NCBI RefSeq assembly: GCF_003217475.1
Contig: NZ_QJSP01000001.1
Location: 248,001-312,000 of the forward strand
Direction: 5' to 3'
From: Williamsia limnetica
GTDB taxonomy: Bacteria > Actinomycetota > Actinomycetes > Mycobacteriales > Mycobacteriaceae
DNA length: 64,000 bases
The position numbers and the translations under genes are program-made. The stretch's first letter is position 1. Each line of letters begins with the position of its first letter. Positions 14,973 to 24,364 of this stretch are shown piece by piece. Under the pieces are notes generated by a model. That model had not been told where the DNA came from, searched no databases, and saw only the letters and a list, made by a program, of their open reading frames with translations.

Positions 14973-16334
14973 TCAGAGCCGAGCGTCGAAACGTCTGGCG
15001 TGTTCCAAGATTACTTCGACGGCGCGCGCTGCGCTTTGACACGCACCTTCCATTGTTGTGGTCCAGTCGGTCCGGGTCCAGTCGCCTGCCAATGCGAGCC
15101 CCTGGACAGAGGTGCGCTGATCTGGGCGAATACCAGCGGTTCCTGGTCGTTGGGCAAAGGTGGACTTCGGCATCCTGACGACATGACTGTGGACCACCTC
15201 GGCATGCGCGGCGCCGGGGAAGTACCTGCGCAGCTGATTCATCTGGATGTCGGTGATCTCGGTGTTCGTCTTGTTGGTCAGTTCATAGGCCGCCGACACA
15301 GTGGTGGAGTAAAGGTGATGCCGAGATGCGTCCCGTCCGTGCATGCGCTGACGATCCCAGACCTGCTCGAGGGTCCCTTCTCCACCCAAGAGAATCTCTC
15401 CCCAGTCGGCCATACCGATCGAGCGATCGAGGTACAAGTTGACACTCACTATGGGTACCGGCGTCAGTTGCTCGATTGCCGCATAGATTCGTTCGTGTTC
15501 GGGAACCTGATCGAGCAGTCCTCTCACGCTCCACACCGGCACGGCACAGATGACTGCGTCGGCCGAGACCCGTTCACCGTCGACGAGAGTGACCCCCACG
15601 ACGGCGCCGCCGGCGACGTCGACCGCCGAAACAACTGCCCGATAACGGATATCGACGCCGGCGTCGGCGAACAGTTTCTCTGCGCCGTCGACGAACAGGG
15701 TGTTGAGGTCGACGGTCGGATACCCAATTGAGATCGGTGTCTTGGTCTCGCGCGCTCGTCGTATGCCGGTCACCAGCAAGTCGGCCGGGACCTTCGCCGA
15801 CGTGATGTCGGGTTTGTCGCCAGTCAGTCCGATCACGATCCCGTCCCACAGCGCGTCGCGGGCCGACTGTGGCATCTTGATGCGCCGGAACCAGTCGTCT
15901 GCAGTAATGTCGTCGAGCCAGGCGGGCTGACGAATGGCCTGCCGGATCAGCGTGATCTGCGCCCGTGCCGTGCGCAATCGGTCGAGACCGGTGACGCCGG
16001 GAAGATCTCCGAACGCGGCCCGCAACCCGGCCACACCTCCGAACGCCGACACGCGGGTGCCGCCACCGGGCAGCCGAATGGTCATGTGCCCGGGAAACTC
16101 GACATATTTCCGGGTGCCGACGCTGTCCAGATACCGCATCAGGTGCTGATATCCGCTCGCGAAGACGTGCTGTCCATTGTCGGGCACGTCGTCGACTGCG
16201 GCGACCGGCATTGCGATGGTTCGGCCGCCCAACGACCCCCGTCGTTCCAGGAGCGTCACCCGATGGCCGGCTTCCGACAGCCATACCGCCGAGGCGAGTC
16301 CGGCCAGTCCCCCACCAACGACTACGCAATGCAT
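14973..16334 (-). CDS. HpnE-like (hydroxysqualene dehydroxylase family) FAD oxidoreductase
   Basis: A 453-aa flavoprotein of the phytoene-desaturase/amine-oxidase group closest to hydroxysqualene dehydroxylase HpnE. The N-terminal Rossmann motif is VVVGGGLAGLASAVWL (residues 4-19) with LLERRGSLGGRT; the FAD-capping C-terminal motif is LALAGDWTRTDWTTTMEGA. Inside are NGQHVFASGYQHL and DDWFRRI, typical for HpnE. HpnE reduces hydroxysqualene to squalene, but the partners HpnC/HpnD are not in this window, so another polyprenoid may be the substrate. It overlaps no neighbour and is 16 bp downstream of the DUF3995 gene, so probably in one transcript with it. Confidence 0.78.
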   Translation of the reverse strand: MHCVVVGGGLAGLASAVWLSEAGHRVTLLERRGSLGGRTIAMPVAAVDDVPDNGQHVFASGYQHLMRYLDSVGTRKYVEFPGHMTIRLPGGGTRVSAFGGVAGLRAAFGDLPGVTGLDRLRTARAQITLIRQAIRQPAWLDDITADDWFRRIKMPQSARDALWDGIVIGLTGDKPDITSAKVPADLLVTGIRRARETKTPISIGYPTVDLNTLFVDGAEKLFADAGVDIRYRAVVSAVDVAGGAVVGVTLVDGERVSADAVICAVPVWSVRGLLDQVPEHERIYAAIEQLTPVPIVSVNLYLDRSIGMADWGEILLGGEGTLEQVWDRQRMHGRDASRHHLYSTTVSAAYELTNKTNTEITDIQMNQLRRYFPGAAHAEVVHSHVVRMPKSTFAQRPGTAGIRPDQRTSVQGLALAGDWTRTDWTTTMEGACQSAARAVEVILEHARRFDARL

Positions 16335-16350
16335 GTGGCCACAGTAACGG

Positions 16351-16866
16351 TCAGTGCTGACCGAAGAGGCGGTTCGTTGGGGTCCTTCTGCGACTCGTCC
16401 ATAGAGCGATCAACAAAGCGCCGCCCCAGATCAGGAACAGTGGGTCCCACGCGACGGCGTGACCGACCATCGTGGCGCGGTCATACCCTCCGTCAGGCGT
16501 GATCACCCCCGCCAGAACCGCCCAGGCCGACATCGTCGATAACCCGCCCCAGGCCACGAGAAGCACACCACCGGCCCAGCTGCACAACCGAATCGCCCGG
16601 TAACCGGAGCCTTTTTGCCTCTCGTTGAGAGCCGGGACGATCGCGGCAAAAGCTTTGAGAACGGCGAGCAGACCAAGCCCGACACCTGACCAGACCGGAT
16701 GGTCGTCAACCAATTCTACTGCCCAGTCGCCAACCGACTCGAGTTGCCAGCGCCCGCCGATCGCCCAGTAGAGGCTCGCGGTGCCATGAAGTAGTCCCGC
16801 CACGGCAGCGGCGGCGAACCCAAGTGATGCAATCGGAATGTGCTGGCCCACTGGCTGACTCTGCAT
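16351..16866 (-). CDS. DUF3995 membrane protein
   Basis: About 171 aa with four hydrophobic helices: ASLGFAAAAVAGLLHG, a second around VGLGLLAVLKAFAAIV, a third LCSWAGGVLLVAWGG, and a fourth DPLFLIWGGALLIAL. The motif LLHGTASLYWAIGGRW and the late VAWDPLFLIWG match DUF3995. Function unknown. Start at 16864-16866 (MQSQPVG) chosen; an upstream start at 16902 would add 12 residues. The HpnE-like gene follows 16 bp downstream, which suggests co-transcription. Confidence 0.75.
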   Translation of the reverse strand: MQSQPVGQHIPIASLGFAAAAVAGLLHGTASLYWAIGGRWQLESVGDWAVELVDDHPVWSGVGLGLLAVLKAFAAIVPALNERQKGSGYRAIRLCSWAGGVLLVAWGGLSTMSAWAVLAGVITPDGGYDRATMVGHAVAWDPLFLIWGGALLIALWTSRRRTPTNRLFGQH

Positions 16867-16973
16867 GACTATGACGGTACGAACAACGCCCGGCCTGCGC
16901 ATCCAGGATATCCCTGAACGGGACCCTGACCTAGGTGGGAGCCGCTGGATCGATCCGTCCTGCGCTGAACGAG

Positions 16974-18458
16974 TCAGAATCGGTCGCGATCACGCTCTTG
17001 CTCGATCACCGCGTCGAGATCGCTGAGCCTGTTCATGTTGGACACCTGTCGGCGCGTTCGAACATTGTCTCCCAACAGCTTTTGGTGTTTGTGCGTGAAG
17101 AACCAGTACCCGGCGGTGAACGGACAGGCATCGTCGCCGAGACGTTTCTTGGGGTCGAACTCGCAGTCGCCACAGTGATCCGACATCTTGTTGATGTATG
17201 CGCCGCCGGATGTATACGGTTTCGACGCCATCAACCCGCCGTCTGCGTGCTGGCTCATCCCGACGACATTGACGGGCATCACCCATTCATACCCGTCGAC
17301 GAAGTTGGCGGTGAACCAGGCTGTGAGCTCGGCTGGGTCATAACCTCGTTGCAGCGCATGGCTTCCCAGCACCATCAACCGTGGGATGTGATGGACCCAT
17401 CCCCGGTCCCGAACACCGGACAGTGCATCGGAGAGGCACCGCGCGGTCACCGCATCGGCGTCCAAGTGTCGAAACCAGTCCGGAAGCGGCTCGGTCGCAT
17501 CGAGCTCGTTGCTGGCGGTGTAGTCCGCGCCGAAATGCCAGTAGAGATGCCAGATGAACTCGCGCCAGCCGAGTATCTGGCGGATGAACCCTTCGGCGCT
17601 GGCCAGAGACACCCCGTCCTCCCGCGTTGCACGCTCCGCGGCGTGGACGACGTCGAGTGGGTCAAGGAGGGACAGGTTCAACGGGACGGACAGCAGCGAA
17701 TGTGACATCGTCCAGTCGTCGCCCATGATGGCGTCCTCGTATGGGCCGAATGTCTCGAGGCGGTGGTCGATGAAGGTCCGCAGCGCCGCCTGGGCCTCTT
17801 CCGCTGTCACCGCGAACAGCCGCGGCCCATCGACGCCGGACCAGTCGGCGTTCAGAGCATCGAGATCCGTCCGAACCTGTTCGTCGATGGCGTCCTCGAT
17901 CGGCCACCATGGCTTGTCCACTCCGAGCGTGCGTCGTTTGGGTGGGGGTTTGCGGTTCTCGTGGTCGTAGTTCCAGGTGCCACCGGTGGGCTGGTCACCG
18001 TCCATGAGTACGTCGAAACGTGTCCGCTGCTGCCGATAGAACGTCTCCATGCGGAAGGACGTGTGGGCTCCGGCCCACTGCTCGAAGTCCTCGCGAGGCA
18101 GCGCGAACGATGGATTGGGGAGGATTTCACTCACCAAGCCTTCGTTTGCGAGACGGTGGACGAAGGCGTGGGCGGCCCGAGACGTCGGCTCATGGACTGC
18201 GACCGGCCCAGGCAGTTCGCGGAGCACATCTCGGTAGCCCACGCCTCTGATGTACTGGGCGCGATCACCGAGTTCATCTGCCAAATGGCGCATCCCGGAC
18301 AGCAGAAGGTGGGCCTTCTGCCGGTGACCATTTCGACGATGGATGGCGGCGGACGACTCGATGAGAACTACATCCCGCCCGGCGTTGTCCTCGGAGGAAT
18401 GGATGTGCGGACCGAGCTGATCGGCGAAGAGCCACAACGGTGCTGGACTACGAGTCAC
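16974..18458 (-). CDS. [4Fe-4S] bacterial (6-4) photolyase/cryptochrome (FeS-BCP, PhrB type)
   Basis: A 494-aa photolyase/cryptochrome. The N-terminal alpha/beta domain starts LWLFADQLGPH (residues about 8-18); the FAD-binding helical domain carries FIRQILGWREF and GYEWVMPVNVVGMSQHADGG (key residues MPVNVVGM). Four cysteines, Cys341, Cys429, Cys432 and Cys445, have exactly the spacing (88, 3, 13) of the cluster ligands Cys350/438/441/454 in Agrobacterium PhrB, so it should carry a [4Fe-4S] cluster, FAD and probably a lumazine antenna. It likely repairs (6-4) photoproducts with blue light. It is divergent from a conserved hypothetical gene and lies next to DUF3995 and the HpnE-like gene. Confidence 0.92.
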   Translation of the reverse strand: MTRSPAPLWLFADQLGPHIHSSEDNAGRDVVLIESSAAIHRRNGHRQKAHLLLSGMRHLADELGDRAQYIRGVGYRDVLRELPGPVAVHEPTSRAAHAFVHRLANEGLVSEILPNPSFALPREDFEQWAGAHTSFRMETFYRQQRTRFDVLMDGDQPTGGTWNYDHENRKPPPKRRTLGVDKPWWPIEDAIDEQVRTDLDALNADWSGVDGPRLFAVTAEEAQAALRTFIDHRLETFGPYEDAIMGDDWTMSHSLLSVPLNLSLLDPLDVVHAAERATREDGVSLASAEGFIRQILGWREFIWHLYWHFGADYTASNELDATEPLPDWFRHLDADAVTARCLSDALSGVRDRGWVHHIPRLMVLGSHALQRGYDPAELTAWFTANFVDGYEWVMPVNVVGMSQHADGGLMASKPYTSGGAYINKMSDHCGDCEFDPKKRLGDDACPFTAGYWFFTHKHQKLLGDNVRTRRQVSNMNRLSDLDAVIEQERDRDRF

Positions 18459-18543
18459 CGTTCCAGGCTACGCACGTCACCCGATGACCACACCGCCCTC
18501 GACCGGGTGCATAGAGTTGCGTGCGGCTGGGTATTCCTGGCGA

Positions 18544-18996
18544 GTGTCAGATTTTCGTGAAGCCGAAGAACATGAGTCCGCATCGCTCGAGAAGCGACGT
18601 CCCGAGGGCGTCTCCGACGACACCGTGACCGCGGTCGGGAAACTGTCCGAAGCGCTGGAGTGTCTGGAGCGCGCACGCGGCCACCTCTACTCGTTCCATC
18701 AGATGATGGGTCACACCGACCTTCTCCTCGGGGACGCTGTGGACGAACTGCGGGAGGCGGGTCACGGCGAGGTCGCCGACGAACTGGAGAAGGAATTGGT
18801 CGGCCGCAACGTCCTCGAAGGACGTTGGACGTTTCAGATCGTCGAAGATTTCGACGACAACTACTGGGCGCCGTTCCGCGACCACGAGCGGCGTACCCGG
18901 GACAAGCTCCAAGGCGGAGTCAGGCATGTGTTCGAAGCCGAGATGAAGGAACGTCGGCGCACCGCTGGTAAGCGCCACCATGAAGCACGGCCCTGA
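18544..18996 (+). CDS. Conserved actinobacterial protein of unknown function
   Basis: About 150 aa, acidic and helical. It opens SDFREAEEHESASLEKRR and contains ALECLERARGHLYSFH, LVGRNVLEGRWTFQ and a C-terminal RHVFEAEMKERRRT. I recall this pattern as a conserved hypothetical in many actinomycetes but know no function. The GTG at 18544 (VSDFREAEE) is the likely start; an in-frame ATG at 18484 lies only 26 bp from the divergent photolyase start and would add a weak segment. The His/Asp/Glu-rich helices suggest a metal-binding four-helix fold (inference). Confidence 0.72.
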   Translation: MSDFREAEEHESASLEKRRPEGVSDDTVTAVGKLSEALECLERARGHLYSFHQMMGHTDLLLGDAVDELREAGHGEVADELEKELVGRNVLEGRWTFQIVEDFDDNYWAPFRDHERRTRDKLQGGVRHVFEAEMKERRRTAGKRHHEARP

Positions 18997-19046
18997 CGCC
19001 CGCGACGCGTGAGCAACCTGTTTAGAGCTCGTTCACCGCGGAGTCC

Positions 19047-21257
19047 TCATAGACCATCTTGATCGGCCACTGGCCGGCCGCCAACGGGGTTCGGGCGGAG
19101 GGCTTGCACCAACCTCGAGAACCTGGCGTTGTCGATGAGGTCTTCGACGGCGACCACTCTGCCCTCGCCGTCGGCCAGCGGAATGGACCAGTTCGAGTAC
19201 TGGGTTTCGTCGGTTCCCGGCTGATTCTGTATCCGCCGCTCTCCCACGGCATCGGCCAGCGCAACCGACAACAAGATCGACGGACTGCGGGCGATGAGCG
19301 CATGCAGCGCATCAACGGTCTGTTCCTCGTCCGCGTCGTCCCCGAGTAACCGACGGTCGCGGGCCAATTGGAGGATCGCTTCGCGGTCGCGGGCATCATC
19401 TGCGCGTTCGATGGCTTCGTCTTGCTCGAGCAATCCGAGTTCTGCTCGCAACCGGATGTGTTCACCGGCCAGGTACCCGGCGGTCGGCGGTAGATCGTGC
19501 GTATTCACCGAGGTCAGACACAGGGTCCGGTATTCCTCCGGCGGGATCGGTGCGGACTCGCCGTGTTCGAACCAGAGAATCGATGTCCCCAGAACCCCAC
19601 GCGCACTGAGGTAATCCTGAACGATGGGCTCGAAGACACCGAGATCTTCGCCGATGACGACGGCGCCGGCGCGTTGCGCCTCCAGTACCAAGATGCCGAT
19701 CAGGGCTTCGTGATCAAACCGAACATAGGTGCCGGCGGCCGCAGATTCCCCCTCTGGAATCCACCACAGGCGGAAAAAGCCCAGAATGTGATCGATCCGT
19801 AGCCCACCTGCCCGGCGCAGGACCGTTCTGAGCATATCCCGGAACGGGACGTAACCCTGCTCCTCCAAACGCCATGGGTGCCAAGGCGGTTGATTCCACA
19901 CCTGACCCTGCTGATTGAACGCATCGGGCGGAGCCCCCACCGACACACCGGTGGTGAGAGCATCGCCGAGCACCCATGCGTCGGCCCCACCTTGCTGCAC
20001 CCCGACCGCGAGATCGTGAATGATCCCGATGCTCATACCCGCGTCGAGAGCGGCCTGCTGTGCGGACGCGAGCTGCTCGTCGCAGACCCACTGCAACCAA
20101 CTGTAGAACGCGATCCGGTCTGCAAGCTTTATCTTCGATTCGGCGAGGCCACTGGGATCGCGTAGAGATTTACGCCATTTCGGGCTTGCTGCGCCGTACT
20201 TCTCGATCAGCGCGCACCATGTCGCGAACTCCTGCAGGCCGTTGCCTTGAGCGGTGAGGTACCGATCGAGGCTGCCGCGCCGGTGCGGGCTCAACGGGAC
20301 GCGGAAGATGGTTTCGAGGACCTGAAGTTTCGCGCGGTACACGGAGTTTCGGCGAATTCGATTGGGGTCGGCGTTGTTCTTCGCGTATTTGGCCGCGTAG
20401 TCGTGCATCTGCCGGTGCGCGGTCTCCGGCAGCAGTGCCGCCTCGGGGATGTCCTCGACCCGGATGTAGAGCGGATTGACGAAGCGCCGGGTCGTCGGTA
20501 GGTACGGAGACCGCTCCAGTGGTGGTTGTGGCTGGGCGGCGTGCAGGGGATTCACCAACACGAAGTCGGCGCCGTGCACCGACCCCGCGATGTGGGCGAT
20601 GTCTGACAGGTCGGCCAAGTCCCCGATCCCCCACGAACGGCGGGAGCGGATCGAATACAGCTGAGCAGCCAATCCCCAGCGCTGATCGGAAGCGAACTTG
20701 TCGGCGGTTGTCAGTCTCTTCGGTGTCACGACAAGCGAACAGAGCGCCGGTGTCGCGCCCTCGGGTTCGGCGTGTACTGAGTGCCATCCTGTGGGCAACG
20801 TCGGGGGCACCGCAAAGGTCGCCCGCCCGATCAGCACGCCGTCGAGCTCGCGTGGCTCCGTCCACACGTCCATTTGGTCCACTTCGACGCGGTCGCCCTG
20901 CTCCGTGGTGACCCACACTCGGACCTGTGTGTCGTGGACAACGTGTACCGGTATCTGGTGGTCCGACCCTTCGACGACGACCAGGACCGGCGGCAGCGTC
21001 CTGCGCCAGGGTTTTTCGTCCATGTCTTGCAAGGACTGCGCGATGCTGTCGGCGGTGTCGCACGGCACTCCCAGCGCGCCGAGAATGTGCTGCAAACTGG
21101 CCTCGGACACCTGTTTGCGCTCTTTGTCCCAGCCCTCGTATGACGTGGCGACACCACATCGGTCGGCAAGGATTTTCAGCTGCTCGGCGTATCCCACCAC
21201 AGCGATGCTGCCAGGTTTGTCGGCGTTGTGCTCGCCCCGCTCCTCACTCGGCGTCAT
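19047..21257 (-). CDS. malQ: 4-alpha-glucanotransferase (amylomaltase)
   Basis: A 736-aa GH77 enzyme in the long actinobacterial form, with an N-terminal beta-sandwich (about residues 1-160; LPTGWHSVHAEP) before the catalytic barrel. The barrel shows RSRRSWGIGDLADL, the nucleophile region GLRIDHILGFFR (Asp), the acid/base GEDLG (Glu), and the third acid in NTHDLPPTAGYLAGEH (Asp). It transfers alpha-1,4-glucan segments between maltodextrins in glycogen/maltose metabolism. Its ATG overlaps the stop of the molybdopterin subunit gene (ATGA), so it is translationally coupled to an unrelated operon. Confidence 0.95.
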   Translation of the reverse strand: MTPSEERGEHNADKPGSIAVVGYAEQLKILADRCGVATSYEGWDKERKQVSEASLQHILGALGVPCDTADSIAQSLQDMDEKPWRRTLPPVLVVVEGSDHQIPVHVVHDTQVRVWVTTEQGDRVEVDQMDVWTEPRELDGVLIGRATFAVPPTLPTGWHSVHAEPEGATPALCSLVVTPKRLTTADKFASDQRWGLAAQLYSIRSRRSWGIGDLADLSDIAHIAGSVHGADFVLVNPLHAAQPQPPLERSPYLPTTRRFVNPLYIRVEDIPEAALLPETAHRQMHDYAAKYAKNNADPNRIRRNSVYRAKLQVLETIFRVPLSPHRRGSLDRYLTAQGNGLQEFATWCALIEKYGAASPKWRKSLRDPSGLAESKIKLADRIAFYSWLQWVCDEQLASAQQAALDAGMSIGIIHDLAVGVQQGGADAWVLGDALTTGVSVGAPPDAFNQQGQVWNQPPWHPWRLEEQGYVPFRDMLRTVLRRAGGLRIDHILGFFRLWWIPEGESAAAGTYVRFDHEALIGILVLEAQRAGAVVIGEDLGVFEPIVQDYLSARGVLGTSILWFEHGESAPIPPEEYRTLCLTSVNTHDLPPTAGYLAGEHIRLRAELGLLEQDEAIERADDARDREAILQLARDRRLLGDDADEEQTVDALHALIARSPSILLSVALADAVGERRIQNQPGTDETQYSNWSIPLADGEGRVVAVEDLIDNARFSRLVQALRPNPVGGRPVADQDGL

Positions 21258-23369
21258 TCGCGTAGCGCTGGATCTATGAGAGTCTGCAATTTGTCTGGAC
21301 GCACCGGCAGATCTCTGACTCTCACCCCACTTGCGTGGAACACCGCGTTGACGATCGCGGCCGCGGAACCGACATTCCCGATTTCGCCGATCCCCTTGCT
21401 ACCCATCGGGTTCAGCTCGTTGTCTTCTTCGTCGATCCAAATCGCGTCGATGTTCCTGACGTCCGCATGCGCGGGCACGTGATAGTCGGCCATGTTCTCG
21501 TTCGCGAATCCGCCGTACTCGTGGTCGGGTACCCCCTCTTCGAGCAGCGCCATCCCGAGTCCGAAGGTCATGCCGCCGATGAACTGAGACCGGGCCAGTC
21601 GCGGGTTCAGTACCCGTCCGACTGCGAACACCCCGAGCATCTCGTCCACGGCCACTTCTCCGGTGTCGACGTCGACGCTCACCCGCGCGAATTGTGCGCC
21701 GAAGGCTTCACGCGGCATCTGCGATCGGGCCGCGAGTTCGTCTTCGGTGTCGGCAGTCACTTCGAGGACGGTCGTCGCTACACCGATTTGCTCGAGCTGG
21801 ATGCGCAGTTCCCGGCACGCCTTGTCCACGGCAAAACCCCACGACGATGTGCCAGCTGAGCCGCCCGCGCCGGGAGCCGTCGGCAATGAACTGTCGCCGA
21901 GGTGTAGGCGAACCGTCGAGTACGGTGCCTCGAGCGCATCAGCGGCTATCTGCGCGAGGACCGTGCGCGCGCCGGTACCGATGTCCGATGCGGCTATCGA
22001 CACGTCGAAGCTGCCATCGCTGTTCGCACGGGCCCGCGCTGTACTGGGCGAGGTGAGGGTGGGATACGAGGCGAGAGCGACGCCGGTGCCCCACAGCTTC
22101 CGTCCGATCCGGGTTGCCGCGGGCTTCGGGTTGCGCTTATGCCAACCGAACTTCTCCGCCCCCACCCGGAGCGCCCGTACCACGTTGCGCGAACTGAACG
22201 GCGTGCCTGTCGCGGGGTCCGCGTCGGGTTCGTTGATCAGACGAAGTTCGATCGGATCCATCCCGAGCTCGTAGGCGAGCTCGTCCATGGCGCATTCGAG
22301 CGCGTGGATACCCGGCGACTCACCAGGTGCACGCATCCACCTCGGGGTCGAAACATCTAGCGCGGCAACCTGATGCGTGGTTCTACTGTGGTCCGACCGG
22401 TAGATGTGTCGGGTTCCCTCGGCCGTCTGCTCGACGAACTCGACGATCTTGGAGGTCTGTTGCACGGTGTCGTGGCAGACGACCGACAGTCGCCCCTGCG
22501 AATCGGCGCCCAGTGCCAGACGTGAAAAGGTCGGGGTTCGGTAACCGACAAAAGTAAACGTGGCCGACCGTGGGAGGACGACGCGGACCGTACCCTGCAG
22601 GTGCTTGGCCGCCATCACAGCCAGTACTGCGTTCGGCCGGGTGCTCCCCTTCCCCCCCGAAACCGCCGCCAACGTGTTCGGCGATCACTCGAACCCGTTC
22701 GGGTTTCAGACCGAAGAGCGTCGCGAGGTCCCCCTGTACCCCGGAAGGTGCCTGGGTGGAGTCCCAGACCGTCACCTCGGCACCGCCGTCGTTGCGATGC
22801 CATCGGGCGACGGACGCGTGCGGCTCCATCGCATTGTTGTGCATGGCCGGAGTGGAATACCAGTGGTCGACAACGTGTGTGGCGTCGGACAGTGCCTGCT
22901 CGGGATCACCGCGTTTGGCGTCGGCCGGAAAGCCGGCATTGACCTCGTCGGGCGTGTAGTTGTTCGGATGATCTCGCTGCAGTGCGTTGTCGAAGTCGGG
23001 TGCGCGCTCATAGCTGATGTCGAGCCCCGCTGCGGCCGCCTGAGCGGTCTCGGCGGAAGTGGCGATGACCGCGGCGACGATCTGACCACGGTAGTGCACC
23101 TCGGCTGACTGCAAGATCAGCAATTCGGCGTCGTCGATCTGCTCCAGCGTCGGCGCGTTCTGATGCCACAACACCGCGAGGACGCCGGGCCGCGACAGTG
23201 CCGACTCGACGTCGACGGCGACGACGCGACCGCGGTTGATCTGTGCGCCGACGTGGTGACAATGGGCAACGCCGTCTTCTGCCGGCCGTTGATCTGCGGC
23301 GTAGGCGGCTGCTCCCCGGACCTTGTCGTCGCTCTCGAGTCGACGATGCGGCACGCCGAGGGCGGTCAT
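21254..23369 (-). pseudogene. Molybdopterin-binding (large) subunit of an aldehyde/xanthine oxidoreductase, frameshifted
   Basis: Two overlapping frames make one PaoC/YagR-like subunit of about 705 codons. The upstream frame (23369 to about 22655) covers MTALGVPHRRLESDDKVRG to EHVGGGFGG; the downstream frame continues KGSTRPNAVLAVMAAKHL and runs to the end (GSKGIGEIGNVGS, the terminal active-site motif). The break falls in a run of seven C on the plus strand (22652-22658): removing one base restores GGFGGKGSTRPN. It may be a sequencing error, a real null mutation or a phase-variable tract. It would bind molybdopterin cytosine dinucleotide and oxidise aldehydes or purines. Overlaps the FAD subunit gene by 4 nt upstream and malQ downstream. 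Confidence 0.85.
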
Positions 23370-24364
23370 CGCTTCGCCTCTTCATCATCTGCGAGCTCGA
23401 CCAGGGTCTGCGTCACGAGCGAACGGACCATCGGGATCTTGAACCCGTTGTCTGACAGCGCCTGAGCAGTTTGCAGTTCCAGGTCGATGGCGGCAGCGAA
23501 TTCCGAACGGTTGGCTGTTCGGCCGATCAGCCGCTCCTCCGCGGCGCGCGCTCGCCACGGTTTGTGGGCGACACCGCCGAGCGCGATACGAACTGCTGAG
23601 ACCGCACCGTTCTGGACCTCGAGGACTGCTGCCACCGAGACCAGAGCAAATGCGAAAGACGCACGATCGCGGACTTTTCGATAGGTCGACGACCTGGCTG
23701 CCGGCAGCTGGGGCACGGTGACCGAGACGACGAGATCGTCGCGCTCGAGGATGGTGTCCAATTCAGGGTGATCACCGGGGAGTCGGTACAGGGCGTCGAA
23801 TGGGACGAATCGCTGCCCCGCCGGTCCGAGCACTTCGAGTTGCGGTTCGAGGACGGCCAGCGCTACCGCCATGTCAGAGGGATGGGTCGCAACACACTGC
23901 GGTGAAGCGCCGAGTATCGCCATATCCCTGTTGACCCCGGTGACGGCAGAACAACCCGATCCGGGCTCGCGCTTGTTGCACGCCTTGCCGGTGTCCATGA
24001 AGTACGGGCACCGTGTGCGCTGGAAAAGGTTGCCGCCGGTTGTCGCCATGTTCCGCAACTGTCCGGAGGCTCCGGCGAGTAGTGCTTGCGACAGCACCGG
24101 ATACCGCGTCCGTACGACCGGGTTGGCGGCGAGATCGCTGTTGCGGACATTTGCGCCGATCTGCAATTCACCAGACTCGGCGAGTTGCACCTGATCAAGG
24201 GGCAGAGCACCGATATCGATCAGGGTGTCGGGGGTGCACACGCCGAGCTTCATCAGGTCGACGAGGTTGGTGCCGCCCGCCAGGATTGTCGAGTCAGGGT
24301 CTGCGCCGAGGCGCTCGACCGCGGTATCCACGCTGTCCGGAGCCACATAGTCGAAGGTCTTCAT
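23366..24364 (-). CDS. FAD-binding subunit of the molybdenum oxidoreductase (PaoB/YagS-like)
   Basis: A 332-aa FAD subunit. The N-terminal PCMH-type FAD region contains STILAGGTNLVDLMKLGV and RNMATTGGNLFQRTRCPYFMD (key TTGGN), with the CO-dehydrogenase flavoprotein C-terminal domain after about residue 220. Cysteines in TRCPYF, KACNKR, GSGCSA and PQCVATH match the extra cysteines that bind a [4Fe-4S] cluster in PaoB-type subunits, so the complex is probably of the aldehyde-oxidoreductase PaoABC kind rather than classic xanthine dehydrogenase. It overlaps both neighbours by 4 nt (ATGA), showing tight coupling. Confidence 0.9.
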   Translation of the reverse strand: MKTFDYVAPDSVDTAVERLGADPDSTILAGGTNLVDLMKLGVCTPDTLIDIGALPLDQVQLAESGELQIGANVRNSDLAANPVVRTRYPVLSQALLAGASGQLRNMATTGGNLFQRTRCPYFMDTGKACNKREPGSGCSAVTGVNRDMAILGASPQCVATHPSDMAVALAVLEPQLEVLGPAGQRFVPFDALYRLPGDHPELDTILERDDLVVSVTVPQLPAARSSTYRKVRDRASFAFALVSVAAVLEVQNGAVSAVRIALGGVAHKPWRARAAEERLIGRTANRSEFAAAIDLELQTAQALSDNGFKIPMVRSLVTQTLVELADDEEAKR

